DNA of 64,000 nucleotides from Polaribacter sp. SA4-10 (GTDB lineage: Bacteria > Bacteroidota > Bacteroidia > Flavobacteriales > Flavobacteriaceae): positions 1,054,001 to 1,118,000 of the forward strand of contig NZ_CP019331.1 of assembly GCF_002163835.1 (NCBI RefSeq). Direction: 5' to 3'. Position 1 is the stretch's first letter. Each line of letters begins with the position of its first letter. The position numbers were made by a program, and so were the translations under genes. Of the stretch, positions 9,162 to 19,365 are shown in pieces. A model generated the notes under the pieces. The model was not told the DNA's origin, ran no database searches, and saw nothing but the letters and a program-made list of their open reading frames with translations.

Positions 9162-12100
9162 ATGAATAAAGTTTTAATTAATAATGTGGGGAAAATAATA
9201 CTGTCTATATTTTTTTTATTTGTTAGTATTTACGCTGTAAATGCGCAAACTCCTACAATTGCATCTTCAAATACTCAAAATGCTATTTGTGGTATTTGCA
9301 CACCAATAGGATGGGCTTATACTGCTCCTGCTACACCAGATGTATCTAACAGAAACCAAGCTGGCGGAAACTATTTACCTCCTGCAACTGGTGGTAGTCT
9401 TGGTTATGGAGCAACATGGGTCATAAACCCACTACCTTCCGCACCAACAAACCACGCTACATTTATTTCTTTAAGAGATGTTGGTCCAGATTTTACTGAA
9501 GAATCTGTTAGAACACAAATTTCTGGTTTATTACCAAATAAATTATATCGTTTGACAATGTTTACCATTTCACCATTATCTAATAACGATGGTAATGGAG
9601 GAGAATATTATGCTGGTACTAAAATGGATCAATTTGATTATCAAATTGATGAGCAAGCCAGACAAAGCTTATCAGTTATATCTGATAGTCAATGGAATGC
9701 AACCTACTTTGTATTTAAAACACCTAGTGTTTTAGAGGGTGTTAATAGTGATGAAGTTACTATAACTTTATACCCAAGAAGAGATGGTGGTTATAATAAT
9801 TCTGGAGCAAGTTCACAACTTTTAGAAACCGTATTAGTATCAATAGATAATACTATTTTTCCTATCTCAAGGGTAGATACTGATGGTGATGGTGTTCCTG
9901 ATGATGTAGATATAGATGATGATAATGATGGCGTTCTAGATACAGCAGAATACCCAGCTACATTAGATTTTGATGGGGATGCAGATGGTGATGGAGTTCC
10001 AAACTATTTAGATGCTGTACAAAACCTTGTAGATGGTAATGGAGTTACTGTTACTGGTGATGGATCAAATACAAGCTATGCAGATGAAGATGGAAATGGT
10101 ATTCCAGATGCCTATGATTTTGATCGAGACGGAATTTCTAATCACTTAGATTTAGATGCTGATAACGATGGTCTTTTAGATAATATAGAAGCACAAGTTT
10201 CTGGTGCAGGCTTTATAACTTTTTCTGCAACTGATACAGATGGAGATGGTTTGGTAAATGTGTACGATGCAACACCAACACAAGATGATACAGGGTCTTT
10301 AGGGATAACAGCTATTAATACTGATGGTGATACTGCAGCTTTATTTAAACCAGATTTTTTAGACATCGATTCAGATAACGATGGAATTCCAGATATCGTA
10401 GAAGCACATTCAACAGTAGATTATAAAAATAACCTACCAACAGGTACTGTTGGCAATAATGGTGTAGATTCTAGATATGAAAACGTAGACACGTACTCAC
10501 CAGTTGGTATCACTACTGTTGATACAGATTTAGATGCAATTCCAGATTACAGAGATACTAATTCTGATAATGATAATTCAGATGATATTAATGAAAGTGG
10601 ATTTGTTGCACCAGATAATAGTGATTTAGATGGTGACGGTTTAGACGACGCCTATGATAATACAGATACGGCATTTGTAAGTGGTAATTCAACTTTTGAT
10701 GCCACAAATGAGTTGACGAATACAGAAACAGATTTAGCTGAAACAGAAACACCAAATGATGTTACAACTGGTGGTGATGTAGATTTTAGAGATGATGTAA
10801 ACGGATTAGATACAGATGGAGATAAAGTGCCAGATGCTATCGATTTAGATGATGATAATGATGGTATTTTAGATGTTAATGAATGTACACCTCAAAATTT
10901 ACCTGATACCTATGCTGATCAAGTAATATTAGATGGTTCTATTCGTGATGAATCAAATACAACAGGAAATACACCTAACACATTTGGTGAATTTAATAAT
11001 CTTAATGATGTATTAGGCCTTAGGTTAGGAGCAAGTCTTGTTGGTTCTGGAACAACATTAATACTTAGGATGAGTAAAAGTAATAATAACAATAAAGTGT
11101 TTAGAGTTCAACAAGCCAATGCTGATGGTAGTGCAGCTGCAATACCAAACACACAAACTTTTACTCCAACTACAACAGCAACAAATTACAATTACACATT
11201 AAATGTTAATACACAATACTTAAGAATAAGTATGCAAACAGAAGATGGTAATGGTGAGGCTCAATTCCACATGGTTACCATACCTGGTGAAACAATCTGT
11301 GCAGAGTTTGACACAGATGGAGATGGAATTGTAAACCGTTTAGATATCGATTCTGATAACGATGGTATTATAGACAATGTAGAAGCACAAACAACTGCCG
11401 GCTATATTGCTCCAAACGCAGATAGTTTTGCTACTTATATTACTAACAATGGTGTAAACTCGGCATATTTATCAGGTTTATCTCCTGTAAACACAGACAA
11501 CGGAGCAACATTTACAAACAAAGATGACAAACCAGATTATTTAGACATTGATTCAGATAACGATGGTATTCCAGACAATATAGAAGCACAACCAACAACA
11601 ACTTATGTAAACTTTGTTGCCATTTCTGGAACAGATAAAAATGGGCTAAGTAGTGCTTATGATTTTTCAGATAATTTTACGGCTGTTGGTTTATCTAACA
11701 CATTAGTAAATACTGATGGAGATGGAGAAAATGATTATAGAGATCAAGATGCTGATGGTGATGGAACTTTAGATTCTGCGGAAGGATTAAGTTCTATAAC
11801 TGCTGGTTCTTTTGGAACAGATTCAGACAGCGATGGTTTGGATGATATTTATGAAATAAATTCTCCTAATGATGCTACTTGGGATGTAAACGAAAGTTAT
11901 TCAAACCCAAAAGGTTCTGGCTTCATAGATGCTGATGGTGATGTACTTACTGGTGGAGATTTAGACTACAGAGATGGATTGGCAGGAACTGATTCAGATG
12001 GTGATGGAATTATAAATTCTATTGATATTGATGATGATAATGATGGAATATTAGACACTATTGAGAATGTTGGTGGTGTTGGTGTATGTAGCGGTAATAC

Positions 12101-15100
12101 ACAGGCTATCACCTCTATTACAACTCAATTACAAATAGGTATCGGCAGCACTAACGCCTTGAATGATAACAATATAACTGGACAAACAGATTTGTATTTT
12201 TCAAACAACCAAACATACTCTAATAATATAGAAATATTTAACATTACATTTAATGAATCTCTTGTTGTAACTGAATTAAAAGTAATAATGACGGCTGCAA
12301 ATGGAACTTACCCTGATTCCTTTATTCAATCAGGTTTGCAATATAGAGTTGAAGGGGCTTCTGGTGGAGCGTACACACTCATTACAGGCTCAGCTGGAAC
12401 AGCGGCGGATAATAGCGCACCTGTATCTACTGAATATCCTGGCAGCAGAGAAGAAATTTTTGATATAAGCGCTAATACATCTTCTTACACAAGTTATAGA
12501 ATTCTTTGGATTGGTGGCGGGGGTATTTCTTGGGATCCTTATATAGAAGAAATTGTATTTACAGCAAACCCGTGTGTTTCAGGCAGCGACATGGATGGAG
12601 ATGGAATAATCAACAGTTTAGATTTAGATTCAGACGGTGACGGAATTTTAGATATTATAGAATCGCAACCAAATACTGGAGCTGTTGTTTTATCAGGTAA
12701 TGATGCAGATAATGATGGTCTTGATGATAATTTTGATGCTACAGCAAATGGCGGAGCTTCAGGGTCAAATGGAACTACTCCAACAATAACTACTGCTGTA
12801 GATACAACTCCAGATTATTTAGACATTGATGCAGATGATGATGGGATTCCTGATAATATAGAAGCACAATCTACACAAGGATATATAGTGCCTACAGGTA
12901 ATGTTGGTTTAAATGGAGTTGATGCTGCTTATGAAAGTAACGATACATTTAATCCTACTGGAATAACACTTCCAAATACAGATACAACATTAAATAATAA
13001 TGGAGATAGCATTCCAGATTATAGAGATACAGATGCAGATGGTGATGGAACTTTAGACAGTACAGAGAGTGGTATAGTTCCAAACGGTGCTGTTATTGCT
13101 ACAGATTCAGATAGTGATGGGCTTATAGATACTTATGAAAGTTCTGATGCTACAGCGGGAGAAACATACGATGTAAACGATGACATTAATGACCCTATAA
13201 ATAATTTATTAGATGCTGATGGTGATGCTAATTCTATAGGAGATTCAGATTACAGAGACATTTCTGTTGTATTAGATAATGATAACGATGGTATTATAGA
13301 TTCTATAGATTTAGATGATGATAATGATGGAATATTAGATATTGTTGAAGGAGATTTAGATAGCGATGGTGACGGAATTAAAGATTCTTTTGACATAGAC
13401 TCAGATAATGACGGAATTCCAGATAATATAGAAGCTCAATCTACAACTGGATATATTGCTCCAGGAGTTTTCACTGACAACAATAGTGATGGTGTAAATG
13501 ATGTGTATGCAGGCGGATTAACCCCTGTAAATACAGATATTTTAATAGGAAATAGTGGAGACGGAACACCCGATTATTTAGACACAGATTCTGATAATGA
13601 TGGTACATTTGACTATTTAGAAGCTGGATTTGGCTCAGCTGCCAGTGGATTTGATGCAGACAACGATGGTTTAGATGATGTATTTGAGCATGGTTCTACA
13701 ACAGATGGTTTTGTTGTTAACGAGGGTATTAACACGCCTGTTTCTAGCTTACCAGATGAAGATTCTGATGCAGCTATTGTGGGCACAAATGACACACCAG
13801 TAAACTTTAACGATTTGGATTATAGAGATATTGATGATGATAGAGTAGCAACAATCACTCCTGGTCATGTTTTATGGTTGCGTTCAGACATTGGATTAAA
13901 TGGTACAACAACGGTTACAGGTTGGAATGACCAAGCCGGAACACCTCAAAATGCAACTCCAAACAATGCTCCATCCATAAAAGCAAGTGGGTTAAACTTT
14001 AATCCAACAGTCGTTTTAAATGGAAGCAATCAAAATTTACAAATTGCAAACGGAATTTTTGGTAATACAGCTACAACTGCATATACTTCTGTTTGGATTT
14101 ATGGTGTAAGTAAAAGAACAACAGGTACTGGAGATGCGTATCTATTTTCTCATGATGCAGATGGTACTAATGTGATGTCTTTAAGAACACCAAGCGCAGC
14201 TTCTAACCTTAATTTTAATTCAGGTACTGGAGGAAATACATTAACTGCTGCTTGGGGAGGAACAAATAACAATTTCAATTTATGGAATGCTGGATTTGAT
14301 AATGGTGCTACTCAACCTTCAGGAGCTACAACAGTCATTTACAGAGGTGGGCGTAGATTGGCTAACAATACCACAACAGGTAGTTTTGGTGGTGATAATG
14401 GAATTGCATACATTGGTAGAAACGGAAGTACCTATATGAATGGTGAAGTAGCAGAACTAATGGTATATACAAGTGTACCAACTGCTAAACAACAACAGCA
14501 AATACAGAGTTATTTAGCTATTAAATATGGAATTACCTTAGATAATATTGTTGATACAGATGCTACCATTACAGAAGGTGATTATATAGTGCTCGATAAT
14601 ACTGCTACTCCAACATATTTAACAGTTTGGAATAAGACCGCAAACAATGCGTATCATAATGATGTTGCTGGTATTGGAAGAAGTGATGCAATGTTGTTAA
14701 CTCAAAAACAATCTAAATCTATTAATAGCGATGCAGTAATAACTATTGGTATCAATAGTATTGCCACAACTAATAAGCTTAACACAGGAACAATTGCTGC
14801 TAACAAATCCTTTTTAATGTGGGGGAATAACAGTGCTCCAATAACAAACACCAACTCTAAAACAATAGTTTGTACTGCAGAAAAACAACTAGATAGAGTT
14901 TGGAAAATTGTTGAAACTGGAGCTATTGGTAATGTACAAATTGGTATTACAACATCAACTTTAAGTGTTTTGAATAATGCTACAGCTACTAAATTTTTAA
15001 AAGTTGCAGATGATGCTAACTTTACTATAAACGTAAAACAAATACCTTTAACAGTTAGTGGTACTCTTTCTGTTGCTAATTTTGATTTTAATGGTACTAA

Positions 15101-16940
15101 ATATTTTACCTACTCAGAAATTGATGGTATCTTTTGGAATGGTGATGCAAATGCTTGGACTGGTGGTGACGGAACTAATAACGCTCCAACTGCAGTTAAT
15201 GGCAGTGATGACTCATCAAGAGTTTTAGTCATTGACGGAGAAACAATTGGTAGAAGTGCAATTTTAACAAGTAGCGCAACTGTAGGTTGTGTTTGGGTTA
15301 AAGCAAATTCTAAATTGGTTGTTAACAACAATAAATTTATAAAATTTGGTGGGAAACTAATTTTAGATGGAGAAATCAAATTAGTTGGTGATGCTCAATT
15401 AGTACAAACGCATACTGGGGTTTCTAATGTAGAAGGAAACGGAAAACTATATAGAGATCAGAAATCGAATTTACCAAATGTATATCGATATAACTATTGG
15501 ACATCACCAGTGGTAAAAACGTTAGGTGACATTCGTTTTAAAGTTGGTGAAGTAATGCATGATGGAACTGCTCCAACAACTGAAACTTCTTTGGCAAAAA
15601 GTATTGTATATAAACCATACACACAACTTAGCGATTTAAATGGTGAACAAACAGATCCAATTAAAATTGCTAGTTATTGGATATACTCTTATTTTAATGG
15701 TACTACTAGAGATGATTGGATGCAAAAAGGACATACAACCAACATTAATGTAGCTGAAGGTTATATTATGAAAAGTACGGGTAGAACTCCACAAAATTAT
15801 ACATTCATTGGTACTCCAAATGATGGAACCTATACGAAAACTGTTGAAGCTGGTACCTCATCTTTAGTTGGTAACCCATATCCTAGTGTTATGAATACTC
15901 AGAAATTTATTCAAGATAATAGCGCTGTTCTAGACGGTACTTTATACTTCTGGGAACATAAAGGAGAGAGTACAACTACTGATGTACAAGTAGAAGGGCA
16001 TGGTGAGTTTGGATATATTGGAGGATACTCTCAACGAAATGAAGCTATGGGTGTTGCTGCCAATTCATTAACAACAGGTACTGCAGGTCTTGGACAAGAT
16101 TCTTATACTGCTCCATTACAATACGTTGCTGTTGGTCAAGGGTTCTTTGTCTCTGCTCCCGCTAATAAAGGGGGTACTTTTAGTTTTAAAAATTCTCAAA
16201 GAGAGTATAGCGCAAGCAATGTGTTTTTTAAAGGGCAAACTGAAAAAGTTCTTCCGAATTTTAAATTAGGTTTTGACTATGTAAATAATTCAAACACTGA
16301 AATACATAGACAATTAGGAATTAATTTTAAAGCAGGTAATACTTTTAAGTATGAAAGTGGATTTGATAGTCATACATTTGATTTACAAGAAACGGATGTG
16401 TTTTGGAGTTTTCCAGAAATAGAAAGTAATTTAATAATTGCTGGTGTAGGCGAAATAAGTGCACAGTTACAAATACCATTAGGAATTGTAATTGATACAG
16501 ATAAGCCTGTTACATTAATGATTGATGAAAAAGAAAACATGGGAGATTATACCATCTATTTGGTAGATTTACTAACAGGTCAAATCTTTAATTTAAACAC
16601 TCCAAAAGTATTCAATTTAGCAAAAGGAACTTATAATGACAGATACGTTTTAATCTTTGGCGGTAGAACTTTAAACACTGATAATCAATCTCTTTTAAAT
16701 AAAATAATTGTTTATTCTGATAATGAAAACAATGAGCTCGTTATTAAAAACAACAATCAAAGTATTCATAAAATAGCGCTTTATAGTTTATTAGGACAAA
16801 AAGTAGCAACTTGGAAAAATGTTGAAACTAAATTTGAAAATAGATTATCTACTAGAAATTTAGCATCCTCCATTTATATTGTAAAAGTGTTTACTAATAA
16901 AGGTATTTTCTCCAAGAAAGTAATTGTCAATAATAACTAA
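9162..16940 (+). CDS. Giant secreted protein with thrombospondin type 3 repeats, LamG-like domain and type IX secretion signal
   Basis: 2592 residues. An N-terminal signal peptide runs to about residue 29 (cleavage after VNAQ). Residues ~40-235 are a putative ligand-binding domain. Residues ~239-1555 are a long array of Asp-rich Ca2+-binding TSP3-type repeats (DTDGDGVPDD, DSDNDGIPDNIEAQ), interrupted near 575-710 and 970-1140 by two non-repeat domains; the second looks jelly-roll-like. A LamG/concanavalin-like domain follows (~1560-1790, GHVLWLRSDIGLNG). The last ~80 residues are a T9SS type A sorting domain ending in IVKVFTNKGIFSKKVIVNNN. It is expected at the cell surface as an adhesin or part of gliding/biofilm attachment. 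The exact ligand is unknown. Confidence 0.9.
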   Translation: MNKVLINNVGKIILSIFFLFVSIYAVNAQTPTIASSNTQNAICGICTPIGWAYTAPATPDVSNRNQAGGNYLPPATGGSLGYGATWVINPLPSAPTNHATFISLRDVGPDFTEESVRTQISGLLPNKLYRLTMFTISPLSNNDGNGGEYYAGTKMDQFDYQIDEQARQSLSVISDSQWNATYFVFKTPSVLEGVNSDEVTITLYPRRDGGYNNSGASSQLLETVLVSIDNTIFPISRVDTDGDGVPDDVDIDDDNDGVLDTAEYPATLDFDGDADGDGVPNYLDAVQNLVDGNGVTVTGDGSNTSYADEDGNGIPDAYDFDRDGISNHLDLDADNDGLLDNIEAQVSGAGFITFSATDTDGDGLVNVYDATPTQDDTGSLGITAINTDGDTAALFKPDFLDIDSDNDGIPDIVEAHSTVDYKNNLPTGTVGNNGVDSRYENVDTYSPVGITTVDTDLDAIPDYRDTNSDNDNSDDINESGFVAPDNSDLDGDGLDDAYDNTDTAFVSGNSTFDATNELTNTETDLAETETPNDVTTGGDVDFRDDVNGLDTDGDKVPDAIDLDDDNDGILDVNECTPQNLPDTYADQVILDGSIRDESNTTGNTPNTFGEFNNLNDVLGLRLGASLVGSGTTLILRMSKSNNNNKVFRVQQANADGSAAAIPNTQTFTPTTTATNYNYTLNVNTQYLRISMQTEDGNGEAQFHMVTIPGETICAEFDTDGDGIVNRLDIDSDNDGIIDNVEAQTTAGYIAPNADSFATYITNNGVNSAYLSGLSPVNTDNGATFTNKDDKPDYLDIDSDNDGIPDNIEAQPTTTYVNFVAISGTDKNGLSSAYDFSDNFTAVGLSNTLVNTDGDGENDYRDQDADGDGTLDSAEGLSSITAGSFGTDSDSDGLDDIYEINSPNDATWDVNESYSNPKGSGFIDADGDVLTGGDLDYRDGLAGTDSDGDGIINSIDIDDDNDGILDTIENVGGVGVCSGNTQAITSITTQLQIGIGSTNALNDNNITGQTDLYFSNNQTYSNNIEIFNITFNESLVVTELKVIMTAANGTYPDSFIQSGLQYRVEGASGGAYTLITGSAGTAADNSAPVSTEYPGSREEIFDISANTSSYTSYRILWIGGGGISWDPYIEEIVFTANPCVSGSDMDGDGIINSLDLDSDGDGILDIIESQPNTGAVVLSGNDADNDGLDDNFDATANGGASGSNGTTPTITTAVDTTPDYLDIDADDDGIPDNIEAQSTQGYIVPTGNVGLNGVDAAYESNDTFNPTGITLPNTDTTLNNNGDSIPDYRDTDADGDGTLDSTESGIVPNGAVIATDSDSDGLIDTYESSDATAGETYDVNDDINDPINNLLDADGDANSIGDSDYRDISVVLDNDNDGIIDSIDLDDDNDGILDIVEGDLDSDGDGIKDSFDIDSDNDGIPDNIEAQSTTGYIAPGVFTDNNSDGVNDVYAGGLTPVNTDILIGNSGDGTPDYLDTDSDNDGTFDYLEAGFGSAASGFDADNDGLDDVFEHGSTTDGFVVNEGINTPVSSLPDEDSDAAIVGTNDTPVNFNDLDYRDIDDDRVATITPGHVLWLRSDIGLNGTTTVTGWNDQAGTPQNATPNNAPSIKASGLNFNPTVVLNGSNQNLQIANGIFGNTATTAYTSVWIYGVSKRTTGTGDAYLFSHDADGTNVMSLRTPSAASNLNFNSGTGGNTLTAAWGGTNNNFNLWNAGFDNGATQPSGATTVIYRGGRRLANNTTTGSFGGDNGIAYIGRNGSTYMNGEVAELMVYTSVPTAKQQQQIQSYLAIKYGITLDNIVDTDATITEGDYIVLDNTATPTYLTVWNKTANNAYHNDVAGIGRSDAMLLTQKQSKSINSDAVITIGINSIATTNKLNTGTIAANKSFLMWGNNSAPITNTNSKTIVCTAEKQLDRVWKIVETGAIGNVQIGITTSTLSVLNNATATKFLKVADDANFTINVKQIPLTVSGTLSVANFDFNGTKYFTYSEIDGIFWNGDANAWTGGDGTNNAPTAVNGSDDSSRVLVIDGETIGRSAILTSSATVGCVWVKANSKLVVNNNKFIKFGGKLILDGEIKLVGDAQLVQTHTGVSNVEGNGKLYRDQKSNLPNVYRYNYWTSPVVKTLGDIRFKVGEVMHDGTAPTTETSLAKSIVYKPYTQLSDLNGEQTDPIKIASYWIYSYFNGTTRDDWMQKGHTTNINVAEGYIMKSTGRTPQNYTFIGTPNDGTYTKTVEAGTSSLVGNPYPSVMNTQKFIQDNSAVLDGTLYFWEHKGESTTTDVQVEGHGEFGYIGGYSQRNEAMGVAANSLTTGTAGLGQDSYTAPLQYVAVGQGFFVSAPANKGGTFSFKNSQREYSASNVFFKGQTEKVLPNFKLGFDYVNNSNTEIHRQLGINFKAGNTFKYESGFDSHTFDLQETDVFWSFPEIESNLIIAGVGEISAQLQIPLGIVIDTDKPVTLMIDEKENMGDYTIYLVDLLTGQIFNLNTPKVFNLAKGTYNDRYVLIFGGRTLNTDNQSLLNKIIVYSDNENNELVIKNNNQSIHKIALYSLLGQKVATWKNVETKFENRLSTRNLASSIYIVKVFTNKGIFSKKVIVNNN

Positions 16941-16941
16941 C

Positions 16942-16984
16942 AAAACTAAAAGAGCTACTTTATTAAAGTAGCTCTTTTAGTTTT
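16942..16984. terminator. Perfect 21-bp palindromic bidirectional terminator embedded in a coding end
   Basis: The left arm (16942-16962) and right arm (16964-16984) are exact reverse complements, 21 bp, around a single centre base. A-rich and T-rich ends give terminator-like tails in both directions. The centre overlaps the minus-strand stop codon (16963-16965) of the cysteine desulfurase gene, so one arm encodes its last residues KLKELL. Confidence 0.85.
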
Positions 16985-18096
16985 AAAATAGTAACATCTA
17001 TGTCTTCTTTAGTAGTGTATTTAGAAAAAGAAAACCGAATTGAAGTCTTATCAGCTTCTTTATCAACAAGAATTTCCGATAAAACATGAGAACCTTTATT
17101 ACTTCCACTTTGGCAAGCACTACCTCCAGAAACCGCTATGCCTGCTAAATCTAAACTAAACAACAACATCTCATTTATAACAGGAAAACGAACACTTAAA
17201 ATAGTATAACTGCTTTTCTCTAAATCAGAAGAAAGCCCGTTAAACTGAATATTATCAGAAATTTTCTGCAATTCAGAAATAAAATATAATTTTAAGCTTT
17301 CTATATAATTTCTATCTTTTTCTAAATTAGAAATTGCAATTTCTAACCCTTTTTCCATTCCTAAAATAGCATGCACATTTTCTGTACTAGACCTTGCTCC
17401 ATTTTCCTGATTACCACCATGTAACATTGGTAAAATACCAAACCCTTTTCTAAAAAAAGCAAACCCTACTCCTTTTGGTCCATGAAATTTATGTGCGCTA
17501 GCAGCTATAAAGTCTAAAGATGTTTTTTGTAAATCAATCGTATAATGCCCAATTGCTTGTACGGTATCTGAATGAAATAAAGCATCCTGTTTTTTACATA
17601 AAACGGCAACTTCATCAATAGGTAAAATAGTACCAATTTCATTATTAATATGCATTAAGCTTACCAACGTTTTATCATTTGTATTTGATAAAAGTTCTTC
17701 TAAATGACTTAAATTAATACTTCCAAATTTATCAACAGTAACATAATCTACACTAATATTATAAGTCTTTTTTAAGTAACTACACATGTGTAAAACGGCA
17801 TGATGTTCTATCTTAGAAGTAATAATTCGCTTTACATTTAAATTTAAAATTGCATTGTGCAAAATTAAATTATCTGCTTCCGTTCCTCCCGCTGTAAAAA
17901 TGATTTCACTCGCAGAAACATTAAAATGTTTTGCTATATTTTTTCTTGCAGTTTCTACTGCTGATTTTGCTTTTCGACCAAATTGATGTGTAGAAGATGG
18001 ATTACCAAAATTTTCTTGCATAGAAGTATACATTACTTCTAAAACTTCTTTGTCTATTGGTGTAGTTGCAGCGTTATCTAAATAAATGGGACTCAT
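16963..18096 (-). CDS. Cysteine desulfurase (IscS/NifS family)
   Basis: The 377-residue fold-type I PLP enzyme shows the family start YLDNAATTPIDKEV, the PLP lysine in SAHKFHGPKG (about residue 200) and the catalytic cysteine loop SGGSACQSGS (about 327). The enzyme converts L-cysteine to alanine and a persulfide used for Fe-S clusters and tRNA thiolation. No isc/suf scaffold gene is adjacent, so which pathway it serves is open. It lies 23 bases downstream of the Smr-domain gene, probably on the same transcript. Its 3' end is built into the terminator hairpin. Confidence 0.92.
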   Translation of the reverse strand: MSPIYLDNAATTPIDKEVLEVMYTSMQENFGNPSSTHQFGRKAKSAVETARKNIAKHFNVSASEIIFTAGGTEADNLILHNAILNLNVKRIITSKIEHHAVLHMCSYLKKTYNISVDYVTVDKFGSINLSHLEELLSNTNDKTLVSLMHINNEIGTILPIDEVAVLCKKQDALFHSDTVQAIGHYTIDLQKTSLDFIAASAHKFHGPKGVGFAFFRKGFGILPMLHGGNQENGARSSTENVHAILGMEKGLEIAISNLEKDRNYIESLKLYFISELQKISDNIQFNGLSSDLEKSSYTILSVRFPVINEMLLFSLDLAGIAVSGGSACQSGSNKGSHVLSEILVDKEADKTSIRFSFSKYTTKEDIDVTILKLKELL

Positions 18097-18119
18097 TTGG
18101 CAAAAATATGTTTTATTAT

Positions 18120-18668
18120 TTATTCTACTATATTTTGAAAAAAATAAACTTCTGTTGCTCCTAATCCATATTTTTTATAAGAAGCATCATAATGTTTTAC
18201 AGGATATTTATTCAATAAAAATTGAAGTTCAGATTTTAAAACCCCTTCTCCTACTCCGTGAATAAAGACAATTTTAGGTATCCTTTTGCTAATTGCAAAC
18301 TCAACTTTTCTTTTTGCTGTATCTAATTGAAGATTTAGCATATCATAGTTATCCATTCCTCTTGTAGACTTTGCTAGTTTACTAATATGTAAATCTACCT
18401 CTAAAGTTACTTCCTGTTTTTCTTTCTTAAAAAGACTTTTTTTAGGTTTATTCTGAGCTACTTTTTCTTGAAAAAGTGAATTATGAATATCAGAAAACTT
18501 TGTTAATTCATGTTGATCTACATCCATTTTTACTAATTCTGATTTCGAAAAATTAAAAATCATTCCATCATTAGTTTGCACAGAAATTTCATCACCATTT
18601 ACTGCAATTACTTTTCCTTTTAAAACATCGTCTAAAACGGCTACTTTATTACCAATTTCTAAATGCAT
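18120..18668 (-). CDS. DUF2027/Smr domain protein (MutS2-like C-terminal nuclease domain)
   Basis: 182 residues. The N-terminal ~70 residues (NKVAVLDDVLKGKVIAVNGDEI) form a KOW/SH3-like barrel as in DUF2027. The C-terminal half carries an Smr domain with VDLHI and HGVGEGVLKSELQFLL, the LDxH and HGxGxG motifs of this nuclease family. Smr proteins act on branched DNA or on mRNA in ribosome rescue; which applies here cannot be told. It starts a two-gene minus-strand unit with the cysteine desulfurase. Confidence 0.85.
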   Translation of the reverse strand: MHLEIGNKVAVLDDVLKGKVIAVNGDEISVQTNDGMIFNFSKSELVKMDVDQHELTKFSDIHNSLFQEKVAQNKPKKSLFKKEKQEVTLEVDLHISKLAKSTRGMDNYDMLNLQLDTAKRKVEFAISKRIPKIVFIHGVGEGVLKSELQFLLNKYPVKHYDASYKKYGLGATEVYFFQNIVE

Positions 18669-18732
18669 TCTTAACTTTATCTTAATTTAAATTGATTTGT
18701 TTAAACCTTATATTTACTGCAAAAATAACAAG

Positions 18733-19365
18733 ATGAATAAGACTTCTACTATTTCTACAGAAAACTTCTTTAAAGAAGCTATACATAAAGTACTATTAAG
18801 TGATGAAAGAAAAGCCTTATTGCATAAAATTTCTGAAGGAATTGCAAATGAATATTCTAAAAATGACCTTGTAAACCTTAACTTTATTTGTACTCATAAT
18901 TCAAGAAGAAGCCAATTGGGGCAAGTTTGGACCTTTTTTGCTGCTAATTATTTTAACTTAAACATAAATGCTTTTTCTGGAGGAACAGAAGTAACCGCAT
19001 TTTTTAGAAATACTGTAAAAACGTTGCAAAAAGTAGGTTTTACTTTTGATATTGAAGAATTTTCTCATCAAAACCCTACATATAAAATCTCTTTTGAAGG
19101 TACTAATACATTTATTTTAGGGTTTTCTAAAAGATATGACCATCCTATAAATACAGCACCATTTATTGCAATTACAACTTGTAATAACGCAGATACTAAC
19201 TGCCCTTTTATACCAACTGCAAGTCATCGGTTTCATTTGCCTTTTGTAGATCCAAAAACTTCTGATGGAACGGATTTACAAGATGAAACCTACCTTAAAA
19301 CAAATCAACAAATAGCTGCAGAGGTATTTTATATTTTTTCTGAAGTTAAAAACTTAATTGCTTAA
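18733..19365 (+). CDS. Low-molecular-weight protein tyrosine phosphatase / arsenate reductase-like protein
   Basis: About 210 residues. Near residue 52 is the active-site loop CTHNSRRSQ (C-x5-R followed by S), the signature of the LMW-PTPase/ArsC superfamily. Later TTCNNADTNCPF contains further cysteines that could serve the thiol relay of an arsenate reductase. Bacteroidota proteins of this type are annotated either as protein tyrosine phosphatase or arsenate reductase, and the sequence does not decide. The ATG at 18733 is preferred over the upstream 18697 start, which overlaps a TATATTTA promoter-like box. The 3' end overlaps the converging PPK2 gene by 4 bases. Confidence 0.75.
   Translation: MNKTSTISTENFFKEAIHKVLLSDERKALLHKISEGIANEYSKNDLVNLNFICTHNSRRSQLGQVWTFFAANYFNLNINAFSGGTEVTAFFRNTVKTLQKVGFTFDIEEFSHQNPTYKISFEGTNTFILGFSKRYDHPINTAPFIAITTCNNADTNCPFIPTASHRFHLPFVDPKTSDGTDLQDETYLKTNQQIAAEVFYIFSEVKNLIA

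Noticed and set aside
9870..13830. Tandem DNA repeats in the giant gene as a CRISPR-like or VNTR array
   Set aside because: The repetition is at the protein level (Asp/Gly-rich TSP3 units), with variable unit lengths and no spacers.
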